From: Saposhnikovia divaricata
Lineage: Eukaryota > Streptophyta > Magnoliopsida > Apiales > Apiaceae
DNA: 64,000 nucleotides
Assembly: GCA_036435485.1 (NCBI GenBank)
Contig: CM071600.1
Location: 58,401,546 to 58,465,545 of the forward strand
Direction of reading: 5' to 3'
Below are positions 1 to 12,304 of this stretch, one piece after another; position 1 is the first letter of the stretch, and each line of letters starts with the position of its first letter. The notes below the pieces were generated by a model. That model had not been told where the DNA came from and searched no databases. It was given only the letters and a program-made list of their open reading frames with translations. The translations under genes and the position numbers were made by a program.

Positions 1-2428
1 TAGTGGTAGCGGGTCCCGGGTCAGCTTGGTGATCTATAAATAGCCAAGACATTCAGGATTAATCACTTAAAACTTTAAAGGTTAAGTTATACTTAAATCG
101 AAACACGTTCTCGAGTTATCTCGTTATACCCCTTTTAGTGGATTTCTTTTATCATCGATCCGACCTGACATTCGTTCATTAATACGACATGTCACTGTAC
201 TTACACCTTGTATATACTGAAGTCATGTAAGTTTTAAGGTCGATCATTTACGAACCAAGAGTATACCTCGAGATTTATCGCCCGTTTTCTAAGTACTTAA
301 CCAAGTTTATAACCAAGTATGCTTTTAGGGGTTCGCTCGCGTTTAACCTTGATTCGAACATTTTTATAAAATCGGAAAACGATCCCTTCGATATGTGGTT
401 TTCTCTCAAACCTTCCTTTTTACCTCTAATATTTAATTATCAAGATTCGCCACTGATTTCGTAGTATTAAAGGAATCCAATTTCAGTTACGAACTTGCAA
501 TTACGGTTTCGAACCACTTTTAGTAAATCGGCTATAATTCCTAAACCGTAAGTCCATTTCACATGATCTTTATATCAAATCGAAGCTAATAACATCATCT
601 ACCTTAACATGGCAGAATATGAAGCTAGGCCGTGAGCTAAAGCTACTGTGATGCACGGTTTTCAAGGTTTAACAAAAATCGGGCATTACGACGGCTATAA
701 ATCGGATATTTCCAAATTCCAAACTTTCCAATAATCATAGTTTCCACCCCAAACAACATATACATGTTATTCAACCATGAACTAAGGCCAAACAATGCCT
801 TTCCGTTCATCTAAAACATTTTAACATTTAACAAAGCCCAATCATGTCTCTAAGGTAACATACATGCATAATATCACTAAAACTCACTTAAAACTCATGA
901 TCCATCAAGAACATACTTAAACTCAAAACAAGATCTAGGGTTTCAAGTTGTTATACCTTCTTGGGAGTATGAACTAGCCTTAAAAAGCTTGGTATAGTCC
1001 TTAGGAGTGTTTAAGCTTGCTAGATCAACCAAAGAAATCAAAGAAAACAAGATTAGTTCATGAAGAACACTATTCACCCTCATCTTGGATGATTTATTTG
1101 AAAATGGAAACAAGGGAGTTTGAAGCTAATATTTTTAGGAGATCATTTTTATGAAATGTAATACTCATCATAAAAATTTGGAGATCAATCAATGGTTGGA
1201 AGTTGGATTTTGAAATCTCAAAACTTCAAAAATTCGAAGTGGGTTTTTCAAGGGGAAAAACAGAGCGATTTTGTCGAATTTATTTGACCACTCAAACGAT
1301 CTTCAAAAATTATGAAATTAAATCCACAACTTCATCTTGATGTGTAGAAGCTTCGTGAATTTTTTCATGAATTTTAAATGAGTAGAACTGGGCGAAAAAA
1401 AATCGTAAAGATCCCCCTGTCCTGGAAAACCAAACTGATGGAAATGGGGGAGAAAGAGTATTTGCTTGGTTGCCTTGGTTTGCTCTCATCCAAATGAATT
1501 ATTGTGATAATATCTTGTATAAATTGCCTTTATTAAAGTGGTGATGCAATGGATGAGGTGTTTGGAGAGACAAGTGTTGATGATTTGGTGGTAAGATGAT
1601 AAAGTGTTGCTAAGTACTAGTTAGCTTTCTAATCTTGCTAGTTGGTATTGTAACTAGCTTGGTTACTTTGATCTTATCTTGCTTAAAGTGACTATGTCAC
1701 CTTCCACTAGCTCATCACACCCCTTGGTTCTCTGCTTGTCTTTTTGTCCGGTTATTGCTCAATTTCATTTGATCGTTCATAGGAATATCTCAAAGGTTTC
1801 TAGTTAGGGTTTTACCGAAAACCTTCTTAACAATTATAATACCATTCTCCATCTTTCTTAATACTTCTCGAATTTAAATTCCTTAAATCCCTTAAATAAA
1901 TCCTCAAGTCTTGCAGTGTCCAGGAAAATCTCGGAGAAAATAAAAGTGCTATTTTTCTGAATCCGATGTCGTTTACATACACTTATTTTCCCCCTGGATC
2001 ACTAATACGAACTCGGAAATTCGTTCCGAATACTTCTATATAGTGTCGTCTAATAATATTCTCAATTACACCAAAATCACTATTCATCCTTATTCTTTAC
2101 TTATTCATCTAGGGTTGTACAATTGTCCGTATTCTCTTTCGATCGTTCCTTAACCTTTTTACGGAACCACTGGATTAATCGCTATCGATCTGGATGACAT
2201 GATAATATTCTTCTGCTGGGAATTGCCATATCTTATTCCCTTAGGAGATAGATTATTCTTACCTATGTTGTCACCCTTTAGCATTCTTCAAGACATAGAA
2301 ATAATAAAGTCGAATTCCATTCATTCTTTTAAAATATCAACTATTACATTGTAGCCGTAGCCACTATTCATTCTTACATCATTAAATAAATAAAAGTTTT
2401 AATTCTACCCAAAATTTGGGTTCTTACA
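1..2428 (-). mobile_element. Partial LTR of a Gypsy-type retrotransposon
   Basis: Read on the minus strand, the sequence begins at 2428 with TGTAAGAACCCAAATTTTGG, the usual start of long plant Ty3/Gypsy LTRs. It continues as non-coding AT-rich DNA without ORFs to the window edge. No partner LTR, primer-binding site or target duplication lies in the window, so the left end and full size are unknown. Assignment to the Tekay-type lineage is a guess from the terminal words; it could also be a solo LTR. Confidence 0.45.
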
Positions 2429-3260
2429 ATCTCATTCTCTCTCTATTCACTCTCTCTCTTCACTCTCTCTCTCCACCGGATCCCAACCCCGCTTCATCGA
2501 CATCAACCTCCGCCGGACCCAACCTCCCGACCCGTCGTCTTCTCCGGCCACCGATCTACTCCCCACAACCACCTCCATCATCACCTTCGACGGCCTCATC
2601 CGCCGACAACGACTCCGTTTTCCCTGCCACATCCGACGACCTGGGGCCGCAAGCCGTTCGTCGACCACATCCGCAGTTTTATATCGTACTTTTCCCGGTG
2701 AGCTTCGTTTTTTCAAATGACAACGACGGCTCCGTGGGGCATCATTGATTGTTGCACCGTCGCGACTACAACTCCGACGACCCACCATCGCGACTTAACA
2801 ACTCTGCCACCGTCGTCTTCACTACCTCCGACTACGACCACTCCACTGAACTCAACCTCCAATCGACCCCGATCAACTAAAACACACACCATCGATTAAT
2901 CAACCAAAATAAACCCTGATTTAACCCCCATAACTTCCGGCCACCACTACAAAAAAAAACTTTCGGCCACCACCAACAGTGAGGAGATAGCGAGATAGAG
3001 AGATGACAGAGATATATAGAGATTGGTGGAGAGAGATGGTGAACGGGCAGTAGCAGGGTAGAGGAGCCACCAAATATAAATCTGTGAGCTCGAGGCGGCA
3101 TAAATGGAGGATTCCGGTGAGATAAGGATGATAAAGAGAGGGAGATGGGTCTGTGATGGTGATTTTGTGTGTATGTATGTTATTTGTGTATTTTTTTAAA
3201 GTACACAGGCGAAGGAAGTCGGGGAGGAGAGAGGAAAAAAAGGAGGAAGGAGGGGACCTA
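2429..3260. other. Pyrimidine/GC-rich low-complexity DNA, no convincing gene
   Basis: This starts with CT-rich tracts (about 2430-2475), then a CCGCC/ACCTCC-rich stretch that is open in several frames on both strands (2416-2899), then GA-rich DNA (2985-3260). The encoded strings are Pro/Ser/Thr-rich with no domain. Openness in all frames is what a skewed composition gives, so I do not call a gene. It could be a decayed promoter and 5' leader. Confidence 0.4.
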
Positions 3261-3564
3261 GTATTTTTGCAATTTTGAAACTTAGTATAGTAAAATTGCA
3301 AATAGTTTGGTAAAATTGCAAATAGCTATTTTTAACAAAAGTAAATGTGCAAAAATTTACTTTTCCCTATTTATTTATGAAAAAAGCTCAAAAAACTTTA
3401 TACTGTACTAATTAAAACCGATTTAGAAAATGCAAAACAACAAATGAGAAATAAATAAAAATTTATTCGCACCATTTTCTCTATTTCACCTCGAAAAAAT
3501 ATGATATAAGGCTTGACCGGGTCTCTCATTTTTCAATTAATTATACTTTTTATTCATTGAAACC
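3261..3564. other. AT-rich spacer with short duplication
   Basis: The word TAAAATTGCAAATAG occurs twice in a row at about 3291-3327, followed by a partly inverted AAAAGTAAAT region. It may be the end of a small MITE, but no paired terminus was found. No gene is visible. Confidence 0.3.
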
Positions 3565-3675
3565 AAACCAAATCAAACCAAACATACCCAGTATATCCCG
3601 CTCAGAGCAGGGTCTGGGGATGGTAGGTTGTACGCAGACCATGCCCCCACTTTTTAGGGTAGGGAGTATTCATTG
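3565..3675 (+). mobile_element. SINE fragment (plant Au/SolS-like 3' body)
   Basis: The stretch carries the familiar plant SINE words CATACCCAGTA, CAGGGTCTGGGGATGG and TGTACGCAGACC, then a decayed pyrimidine-rich tail. I recognise this block from tRNA-derived SINEs of asterids. The 5' tRNA-like head and a clean target duplication are not seen, so it is a truncated relic. Confidence 0.6.
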
Positions 3676-4143
3676 ACTTTACTTCAAATTCAATTATATA
3701 TATATAATTTCATAAATTATATTTTATATGTACTAACTTTAAATTATGGATTGATCACAATTCCTTATACCTTTTTTTTCAAAATAATATCGCTTTTAAC
3801 GAATATATTGACAAATACGATATAAAACTATTGCAATGATTATAAAAAATTTAGATCTTAAACATGTTATTAATTTTACACTTTAAAAATTTATAAAATA
3901 TAATATAATATTATTTTTTTAACCATTAATCAATAATAATATATTTATAAAAGTTGAACTAATAGGTTTCAATTGAATAAAATTATGAATATTAAGATAT
4001 ATGATATTTGCAAACGCAGAAGAAGGATGCGAAGGAAGGAACTCGCATTGGTCACATGCGTTGTTTTTTTTTAATTATTAAAATCAAATTTTAAAAATTC
4101 AAGATAAATTATAAATATTAAATTGAACGTGTAATATTATATA
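3676..4143. other. AT-rich intergenic DNA
   Basis: Very AT-rich, without ORFs or clear repeats apart from short TA runs near 3698. Nothing recognisable. Confidence 0.6.
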
Positions 4144-5655
4144 TCTATACTATTATATAAAAATTGAAACATTGAAAGTTTTGGTACCTGTTTTTTGGTA
4201 CCTATTTTTTGGTACTTCGTGAATTTACTTATTTACCCTTCATTATAAATTATAAAGAAAAATAAATATACCTAAAATAAATAATAACATAATATAATTA
4301 ATGGTAATTAGTCGAGATATTAACTTTTATAAACACCCAAAAACATCAATCGTGTCATATCTTTCCATCATTAATATTTCCTTTCGAATTAAAATACGTT
4401 ATAATTAATGGTAATTAGTCGATTAACATAATAAAAATTAATGGTAATTCGTCGATTGCTTTTTCACATTTACTTTTAGTTGAACATATTACCTTTTATA
4501 AACGCCTAAAAACATCATTCGTATCATATCTTTCGAGCATTAATATTTTTTTTGAATTAAAACACGTTATCTTTTTAATTTAAAACAAATCTTACAATCA
4601 CTAATATATAGTTATATACCCGAAAATATCACACCATAATTTTCAAGAAAAATATAACACCTAAAATAAATAACAACATAATATAATTAATGGTAATTAG
4701 TCGATTGCCTTTTTCACATTTACTTTTAGTTGAAGATATTACCTTTTATAAACACCTAAAAAGATTAATCGTATCATATATTTCAATCACTAATATTTTC
4801 TTTATAATTAAAACACGTTACATTTTTAATTTACAACAAATCTTACAATCATTAATATATACCCGAAAATATCACAACATATTTCTCAATTATTAATAAA
4901 ATATATTAAAAATCGTATACATTGTTTATAATAAGGAAACATTAGTATAATTCGTAAACATGAGTATATTAAATTATTTTATACTATTATATAAAAGCCG
5001 AAACATTGAAAGTTTTGGTACCTGTTTATTGGTACTTCATGAATTTACTTATTTACCCTTCATTATAAAGAAAAATAAATACACCTAAAATAAATAATAG
5101 CATAATATAATTAATGGTAATTAGTCAAGATATTACCTTTTATAAACACCTAAAAACATCAATCGTATCATATCTTTCCATCATTAATATTTACTTTCGA
5201 ATTAAAACACCTTATAATTAATGGTAATTATTTGATTAACATAATAAAATTAATGGTAATTAGTCGATTGCCCTTTTTCACATTTACTTTAAGTTGAACA
5301 TATTACCTTTTATAAACACCTAAAAACATCAATCGTATCATATCTTTTGAGCATTAATATTTTCTTTCAAATTAAAATACATTACCTTTTTAATTTAAAA
5401 AAAATCTTACAATCATTAATATATACCCGAAAATATCACACCATAATTTTCAAGAAAAATATAACACCTAAAATAAATAATAACATAATATAATTAATGG
5501 TAATTAGTCGATTGCCTTTTTCACATTTATTTTTAATTAAAGATATTACCTTTTATAAACACCTAAAGAGATCAATCGTATCATATCTTTCAATTATTAA
5601 TATTTCCTTTCTAATTAAAACATGTTACCTTTTTAATTTACAACAAATCTTACAT
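4144..5655 (+). mobile_element. Cluster of non-autonomous Helitron-like repeats
   Basis: The left edge is A followed by TCTATACTATTATATAAAA, matching the 5' end of many plant Helitrons. A second, slightly mutated copy of this terminus starts near 4980 (TATACTATTATATAAAAGCC). Inside, the word TAATTAATGGTAATTAGTCGA and the block TTTTATAAACACCTAAAA recur about eight times, so at least two related units lie in tandem. No Rep/helicase coding is present. The 3' hairpin plus CTRR end was not located, so the right boundary is approximate. Confidence 0.55.
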
Positions 5656-6110
5656 TTAAGACCCTGAGGAAAGGGCATTTGAGTCTCATTCTTCGAATAT
5701 AGACCGGGAGTCAGTATTTCTTGATATATCTTGATTATTCCGGAGAGAATATTTAAGTTAATATTTCTCCATTATTTATTCAATAAATATTATTTCAAAT
5801 ATTCATTCGAACTTTATGTAGTCAATGAATATTATTTCTAATATTAATTTAAAGTTGATTCATTTATCGAATATTATCTCGATTATTCCTTTGGAATTTA
5901 TTCATTATTTATTTATTGAATATTATTTCAAATATTCATCTGATCATTATCTAAATATTATTTCGAATATCATTCGAGTTTTATTTATTTGATAAGTATT
6001 ATTAATTTAAATATTCATTAATTATTTAATGAATATTATTTGTAAATATTTATTCGAGGATTATTCCGAGTGATATTTTATATTAAGATTATTAACATAA
6101 GGGATTCAGA
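5656..6110. repeat. Degenerate AT-rich repeat block
   Basis: Variants of GAATATTATTTCAAATATTCATT recur about eight times with drifting spacing after a non-repetitive lead-in at 5656-5750. There is no ORF. It resembles internal LTR repeats of decayed Gypsy elements, but no termini are found. Confidence 0.4.
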
Positions 6111-7590
6111 GCCACCAAAATGGAAATTCAAAAATTAGCCATCACTTTAACACAACTAATAATTTAACTATTTTTATATAAAAAAATTAAATTACATGTC
6201 ATTAATTTGCAATTAAGTCTATCTAAATTATATAAAGTGGTATGATGATAATTTATGATCTAAAATATATATCATTTGTTATACTCCAAATAAAAAAATT
6301 CGTACTAAAATTTATTTTATATTGATATTTTCATTGTATTAATTACAAATTTTAAGGATTATATTTATATGAGTACAAACTTTAAGGTTTGTCCCCACAG
6401 AATTATATTAAATTATTTATGTGATTCATTTATGTGAGATTCTAATATCTTCTTTTAATAGGTTTTATAATTCCATTAAGATGTGAATGTATATATACAT
6501 GTGGTTAATAGCTATAGTTTGGGTTAATTTAAAAAAATATGATTTATAATTTAAAGTATAATTTACTTATTTTAAGTGAAAAGTAATAATTTTAACTTGA
6601 AGTTATGTGTATTTGTTTACAAATTTATTTAAATTAAATTTATTTTTAAAAAATGATTAAAATAAAAATTTATATTTTTTTAAACATAATATAAAAGTAT
6701 AAAATACAAATATATGCAAAGAATATAATACGGGTTAAAGGCGATTCAAAAATATAAAAATTGATATGAGAAAAAAAATAAGTTAAAAAAAAGTACTTGC
6801 TCCACAAACAAACAATCAATGGTAGAAGAACTGGAGGATCCTATACGTTATATTCTCTTCTTTTTAAAAGAACTTTAATTCACAATATATGTCTATATGC
6901 TCTTATGGCTCATGTTATGTCTATATAATCCATGAAATTGCATCAATCGGATCTACGGGATGCAGGGAATGCTTTAAGAAAGAGTCTCTTGCGCCATAAA
7001 ATTAGTGGCTTATAATACTCTATGCCAACATAATTTTAATGGTGGAATCTGTTAACTCTATATTATAATAACATAGTAAGATCATATATATTTTGAAGAA
7101 ACATTCAGACTCTTATTTAATACTACATTAATTTGCATATACATGCATGTTGTATAACCATATTTGAGATAATGAGATTATAATATAAGTACTATATACT
7201 CCTTTAGGAAGTTATGCATGGACATGAGGGCATCTATGTCTTGAGGAGTTAGTTTTCTTGAGGGCATGAGGGCACAGCAGTGTATACTCTCGAGTTCTAA
7301 TTTCTATCCCGGGCCTCTGGCCATTATTTGAAAGTATGAGTAGAATACATCAAATGTTGGTTGAGTCAGTACAATTTTCCTATATGTAGCTAACCTAACG
7401 AGCTCTAAATTTTGTAATTGTAATAGTTTTATAAATATGTTTTCCTAATTTTTTTGGGATTTATTTCTTCAAATATATATATATTAAAAAATTCCGTTTG
7501 AATTATATTCATCTTTTGTTTTCTAGAGCTCCGCTAATTTAAATATTAAAAATTAAATTTTTTTTAATGTCATGTGGAGTATCGGACATC
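6111..7590. other. Intergenic DNA, nothing recognised
   Basis: AT-rich, no ORF over 60 codons with gene-like composition, no terminal repeats noticed. Confidence 0.6.
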
Positions 7591-7872
7591 AGGAGAAATC
7601 CCACTGTTATGTTTGAAGATTACACTGCATGTATTGATCAACTCAAGGAAGGATATATCAAAGGAGACAGAACAAAGCACATTTCGCCAAAATTCTTATA
7701 CACTCATGAACTTTAAAAGAATGGTGAAATTGATGTACAACAAATTCGATCATGTGACAACCATGCAGACTTATTCACAAAATCTTTACCGAATTCAACA
7801 TTCAGGAAACTACGACATAACATTGGAATGCGTCGACTTAAGTACTTGTTGCAACAAAACTTCAGTGAATAA
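7591..7872 (+). pseudogene. Copia retrotransposon RNase H C-terminus, truncated
   Basis: In the frame ending at the TAA at 7870-7872 the translation carries copia RNase H end motifs: FEDYTACI, GDRTKHISPKF, IDVQQI, NHADLFTKSLP and IGMRRLKYL. These are the last roughly 90 residues of a Ty1/copia Pol, the part that scores strand and target use in the RNase H domain. One in-frame TAA (about 7714) replaces a Gln codon, and everything upstream (gag, protease, integrase, reverse transcriptase) is missing. A longer open stretch at 7574-7945 lies in a different frame and is not the real reading. The downstream polypurine tract and LTR at 8001 fit this as the element's 3' end. Confidence 0.85.
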
Positions 7873-7988
7873 TGGGTTTTCTTCCAAGGGTAGATTGTAC
7901 TCTTTTTCCTTCGTCAAATTTTTTATCCCACTGGGTTTTTTTTGAAAAGGTTTTAACGAGGCAGTCTATGATCAATACTATAATGACA

Positions 7989-8000
7989 ATCAAAGGGGAA
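7989..8000 (+). other. Polypurine tract of the truncated copia element
   Basis: CAAAGGGGAA lies immediately before the LTR start TGTTATAATT, the normal position of the plus-strand priming site. Confidence 0.7.
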
Positions 8001-8260
8001 TGTTATAATTGATTGTAATTTTAGTCAAGATGTAATAGTAGTAGGACTAGATATAAAGGAAGAGAAAATCATCTTTACTTTTGCTCCCTTATTTGCCTAT
8101 AAATAGCATGATTCGGAAGAAGTAAAAGACCCCGAGCAATTCATCTCTTCCTCCGCTCTCTTTCTTTCTTTCTCTCTCTCTCAATATATATCAGTAGCTC
8201 CTTTACAGTTATTATATTATATCTAGTACTTTATAAACAAGCTAAGTATAGTGTTTTACA
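8001..8260 (+). mobile_element. Copia 3' LTR, about 260 bp
   Basis: Runs from TGTTATAATT to TTTTACA and contains a TATA box in CCTATAAATAGC (about 8096-8107), followed by a CT-rich leader (8150-8185). Its position directly after the polypurine tract and copia Pol end marks it as the 3' LTR. No 5' LTR is present in the window. Confidence 0.7.
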
Positions 8261-8634
8261 CACAGCCTGCAGGTTTTTTTTTTTTTTTTAATGTCACAAG
8301 ATTTTTAGTAATCACAGAGATTCAGTCAAATTCAAAGCTTGATTTGAATTAAGTTTTGTAAAACTCGTTAGATATAATTCAAAGTTCAAACTCGTTTTTA
8401 AACTTGAACAATATTTATGTTTTTTAGATGATCAACTTCAGTCCATTTACTTTCTAAATGAGTTTGTTAAGAAATCAAATCTGTTCTAGCTTGAGTTTGT
8501 ATTACTGATATTTGATGGGCCTTTAAGATTGACAAATTCGCAACAAATTTAAACTTGATTCTATTAATATACAATCAAACTGGAACATGGTTTTTAGGGT
8601 CAATAAACTTTTTGAGTTTATATGAATTACAGCT
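8261..8634. other. AT-rich spacer
   Basis: Begins with a T-run at about 8273-8290; otherwise no feature is visible. Confidence 0.5.
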
Positions 8635-9172
8635 TTAGTCACGCGAACTTTTTTTTTTTTTGAACAAAAAGGAATCAATTCATTAATCAAAAGCCATACG
8701 GCATCTACAAATACAATCGGCACAGACGCTTAAGTGGATCGCAGACGCTTAAGTGGATCGCTATTGAATCCTTCCTAAAGGCAACCAAGCGATTTGAACA
8801 TGATTGAAAGTATGTACAAGTAGTTTTTTCCATCGAACTGTTCTGTGTAAACGACCATAGATGCGATCCCATAGTAACCTTCATCCCTGAATCAAAACCA
8901 TGAAAATCTTGCCGATCTATAACCTCGGCCATGGAACACGCCAAAACCCAATCAAAACAAAAACTTAAACTCTCACAAGGAGAGACTAACAAAACCCAAA
9001 TAAATTGGGAACTTATTAAAACCCAAATAAATTGGGAACTTATTGAAGAAACAAGATATGAAACAAGAAAACGAAAAGGGATTGGGGCTCTCCACCGGTG
9101 AAGACCGATGGAAGCCCCCTCAAAACTCTATGATGGAGGCTAGGGTTTTAGAAAAATTAGTCACGCGAACTT
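8635..9172 (-). mobile_element. Retroposon with poly-A tail and 16-bp target duplication
   Basis: The 16-mer TTAGTCACGCGAACTT is present at 8635-8650 and again, perfectly, at 9157-9172. Between them is a minus-strand insert whose 3' end is a poly-A tract (poly-T at 8649-8660) next to the first copy. That is the signature of LINE-machinery insertion. The 5' end on the minus strand starts with an AAAACCCTAGCC-type leader. It holds two internal tandem duplications: about 24 bp at 9000-9045 and 19 bp at 8725-8762. The best open stretch (8705-8992, minus, 95 codons) has no domain I know, so this may be a 5'-truncated LINE, a chimeric retroposon or a processed transcript. Confidence 0.85.
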
Positions 9173-10157
9173 GTTCACTAACATTTGAGTTTATTATAAA
9201 ATTTAAAAAAAAATATATCGTTGACAGAATTCGAACCTTGAAATTTTAGTAAATTAATTTAAAATATAATATATCTAATCATTAGATCTAACAATTCTGT
9301 TTTTTTACTAAAAATCTAACGGTCATTATTCGTTGTATACAGATTTTTATTATATTTTGTTAGTGATTAGACGATATAGTGTTATATTTTTGGATATATA
9401 TTAATTATTGTACGATTATATTTTAAATTAAAAGTTTACGTGTTTTATTTAGAAAGAAATATTATTAATTGAAAAATACGATATTTTAGGTATTTATAAA
9501 AGATAATATCATCAATCAATTAAAAGTAAACATCTTTTAATTAAAAAAAGACAATTGGCTAATTATCAATAATTATATTATTTTACTATTTATTTTAATA
9601 ATTAGGATGATCGTGCTGAAAATCGAGCTGACAAACTTTCAATGCCCGTGCGATGCACGAGTTTCTGTTATTATGTTATAAATTTTATTTAATATTACAA
9701 TTATGTTTTTATATAATCATTATTTTTAATTTAATATAATTCAATATACTCATGTTTACGGATTACACTAATGTTTCTCTATTATAAACAATGTATATGG
9801 TTTTTTAATATATTTTATTAATAATTAAAAAATATGGTGTGATATTTTCGTGTATATATTAATGATTATAAGATTAGTTTTAAATCCAAATGGTAACATG
9901 TTTTAATTAGAAAGAAAATATTAATGCTTGAAAGATATGATACGATTAATTTTTAGGTGTTTATAAAAGACAATATATTCAACTAAAAGTAAATGTGAAA
10001 AAGGAAATCTGTTAATTACTATTAATTATATTATGTTATTATTTATTTTAATAAATAGGATAACCAAACTGAAACCAAAACTTTTATTTTAATAAATAGG
10101 ATAACAAAACCGAAAACCAAAACTTTCAATGTTTCGGCTTTAATATAATAGTATAGA
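9173..10157 (-). mobile_element. Helitron-like non-autonomous repeats (minus strand)
   Basis: The minus-strand 5' terminus at 10,157 reads TCTATACTATTATATTAAAG, followed by the GCCGAAACATTGAAAG word also seen at 4980-5010. The interior repeats the same TTTATAAACACCTAAAAAT and AATTAATAGTAATTAAC blocks as the cluster at 4144. A hairpin CGTGC-ATC-GCACG lies at about 9645-9657, near a possible 3' end, but no CTRR is found there. Another related half-unit covers 9173-9630. No coding capacity. Confidence 0.5.
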
Positions 10158-10640
10158 TATATTTTAATAGTTTTTCTAATTTTTAATTTATACTTTTGCT
10201 TTTATTATTTATAGGATATTAATAATATTATTTACTATCAATGACGTATCTATCCATAACCCAATATCTTATTATATTGATTAAAATTGTTACCTACTCC
10301 CTCTTTCCTGATTTTTATTCTAATATCTTATATTTTTAATATGAAAACTAATATTTTAAAGTTCGAGTTTTATTAGTAATTCTTGACAATTAGTAATGTT
10401 TTTTATTTGTAAAGCTAAATCTTTTGTTTAAAACTATTATTCCATGAATTTTAGGTTTAAAGTAAAAAAATTGTACGAAACAATTTTTTAAATTTTTTAA
10501 GAGTTTCAATATTCGAATTTGGATAAACCCGAACCCGATCTGCAATTCTGTGAATTAAATTTAAATTTCAGTTTTAAATTTTAATTAAATTTGGATTGTA
10601 TTTTAATAAAAAATTGTATTTTAATTTGGATTTGATATCT
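10158..10640. other. AT-rich intergenic DNA
   Basis: No ORF, no recognised repeat. Confidence 0.5.
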
Positions 10641-10833
10641 CACAAATCCAACCCATCCTAGTTATTTCCATTCATAACCATCTGTTAGGATGAGTATATG
10701 TTCATTGACAAATCTCGTGGTAAGCGAGTATCCAACACAAATCCAACCCATCCTAGTGATTGCCATTCCTAACCATCTGTTAGGATGAGTATATGTTCAT
10801 TGACAAATCTCGTGGTAAGCGAGTATCGAATCC
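10641..10833 (+). repeat. Two-copy tandem repeat, 95-bp period
   Basis: The segment starting CACAAATCCAACCCATCC at 10,641 repeats at 10,736 with few changes, through AAATCTCGTGGTAAGCGAGT. The second copy runs into the tRNA-like sequence at 10,815. Confidence 0.8.
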
Positions 10834-10885
10834 AGAACCTCTAGGTCGACTAGAGGTAAGCTCAACCAACTGAGCTAACACTTGC
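10815..10885 (-). other. tRNA-like Pol III promoter, probably a SINE head
   Basis: On the minus strand TAGCTCAGTTGG fits the Pol III A box exactly, and GATTCGATACT about 45 nt downstream is a near-match to the B box. That spacing is as in tRNA genes. The cloverleaf is incomplete (no convincing acceptor stem), so I take it as a tRNA-derived SINE head or tRNA relic, not a working tRNA. A damaged second copy of the A-box part is at 11,658-11,680. Confidence 0.5.
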
Positions 10886-10908
10886 CTTTAGACCTTTTTT
10901 TACTAATA

Positions 10909-11565
10909 CTAGCCTATAACCCGTGCGATGCACGGTTGCTTTAAATTATTACTTTAAAATACATACGTATACATATAAATATTACATAAAAATTATTTTT
11001 TAAACTTTTATTTAATAGAAAAAGTGAAATTTATTTAATCATGTAGACCTTTTTTCGATTTTTATACAAAATTTTTAATATTGTAAGTGTTTTCCAGATT
11101 TTGTGTAATTTTTTACTATATAGCTTATTACTCGTGTGATGCACAGATGTATTTTTTAATATTTTTTGTTTTATTACTCATATTTTTATATATATTTTTT
11201 AATTAGTAGGAAAATAAATTATAGAAGATAATAAAATATTGTAATACATGGTTGATAGTATTTTTAACGATAGTGTTTTAATAATAATAATAATATGTTG
11301 TTGACAGAAATTGAATCTCGTGAGAGTAGTTTATAAAATAATATAAATGTTTAATAGAGATATGTTGTTGGTGGGATTCGAACTTGGAACCTATAAGAGT
11401 ATTTCAAATATTAGAAAATGAATATATTCTTTTAGCAATAGATCCAACGGTTCTTATTTATTTATCTTAAAATCTAACAGTTATTAATGAGTGTACCAAA
11501 AAAATGTACCAAACCGACAACCAAATATACCATATTTCGCTTATAATAGTATAGTATAGTATAGA
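10909..11565 (-). mobile_element. Non-autonomous Helitron, 657 bp, both ends defined
   Basis: On the minus strand it starts TCTATACTATACTATACT at 11,565 and ends with hairpin CCGTGC-ATC-GCACGG (10,921-10,935), an 8-nt spacer and CTAG (10,909-10,912). The host bases are A before and T after, without target duplication, as expected for Helitrons. The uninterrupted duplicate near 11,705/14,486 confirms the A|T insertion point. An older terminus-like word (CTGTGCATCACACGAG, minus) lies inside at about 11,131-11,146. There is no Rep/helicase; a member of the same family may have moved it. Confidence 0.88.
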
Positions 11566-11711
11566 TACTGTGTGGATACTGGAATACATAATGCATGATT
11601 AATTTGTATAATTAATGCATGATTAATTTGTATAATCTTACATTTTATTCCGTTAAACTAAGCTCAACCAACTGAGTTAACATTTGCCTTTAGACCTTTT
11701 TTTTTACTAAT

Positions 11712-12168
11712 TGTTACGCCATATTTTCGGTTGCCTCTAATATCTCCCAAATTTCCAAATACGAATCCAATAATAATTAACTTAATCGCCAAGTTAATTA
11801 TTTTCTCTCTCTGAAACGAGGAATTGTCTCCAATTAATGATAGAAATATCTCCAAACGATATTCTTCAAATTAGGAAGGTATCCCAACGCGAATATAATT
11901 CAAAGAGATAAAATCTAATAATTCCCAAAATACATCCCTTAACAATCATAGGGATTAAAAACCAATCCTTTTAATAGAACTACGTTGGCTTGATCTCTAT
12001 AAATATAGAGTACGTAAGCATCTTGGGAAAGGATCCGACACATCTAACAAGTCGAGACACCTCTCAAGTCCAGCCCCAAACATCCAAAATCCCGAATTCC
12101 CCCTATTTTCATAATTCGTTATTCCAGCAACCTCCGAAATTTGTTATCACCAAATTCCTCCGTTAACA
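11712..12168 (+). repeat. 5' LTR of the 2.77-kb element
   Basis: 457 bp, TG...CA ends. A TATA-like CTATAAATATAGAG at about 11,996-12,009 is the likely transcription start region. Confidence 0.92.
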
Positions 12169-12169
12169 A

Positions 12170-12187
12170 TTGGCGCTAGAAGGAGGG
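12170..12187 (+). other. Primer-binding site, 2.77-kb element
   Basis: TTGGCGCTAGAAGGAGGG starts 2 nt after the LTR. The identical 18-mer is used by the nested element at 29,415-29,432 (minus). The matching tRNA was not determined. Confidence 0.75.
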
Positions 12188-12226
12188 CATTATTTATTGA
12201 TTGTGGAGGACAATCAACTCACACGC

Positions 12227-12304
12227 ATGGGGGGTTATTATGGATCTGGAGCTGCTGTAATGGAGGAGCTAAGCGGTGAAGGCGGTGGATCTATTTCGAA
12301 TTAA
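12227..12304 (+). CDS. 25-codon leader ORF in the non-coding element
   Basis: An ATG 58 nt after the LTR opens a 25-residue Gly-rich peptide ending at TAA. It sits where a gag start would be and may be the last remnant of one, but there is no recognisable motif and it may not be translated. Confidence 0.2.
   Translation: MGGYYGSGAAVMEELSGEGGGSISN

Noticed and set aside
2416..2899. Pro/Ser-rich reading frames on both strands
   Set aside because: Skewed composition keeps several frames open; no domain, no splice context.
7574..7945. Independent 123-codon gene
   Set aside because: It is the wrong frame of the copia RNase H end.
10815..10885. Functional tRNA gene
   Set aside because: A and B boxes fit but no acceptor stem or complete cloverleaf; more likely a SINE head.
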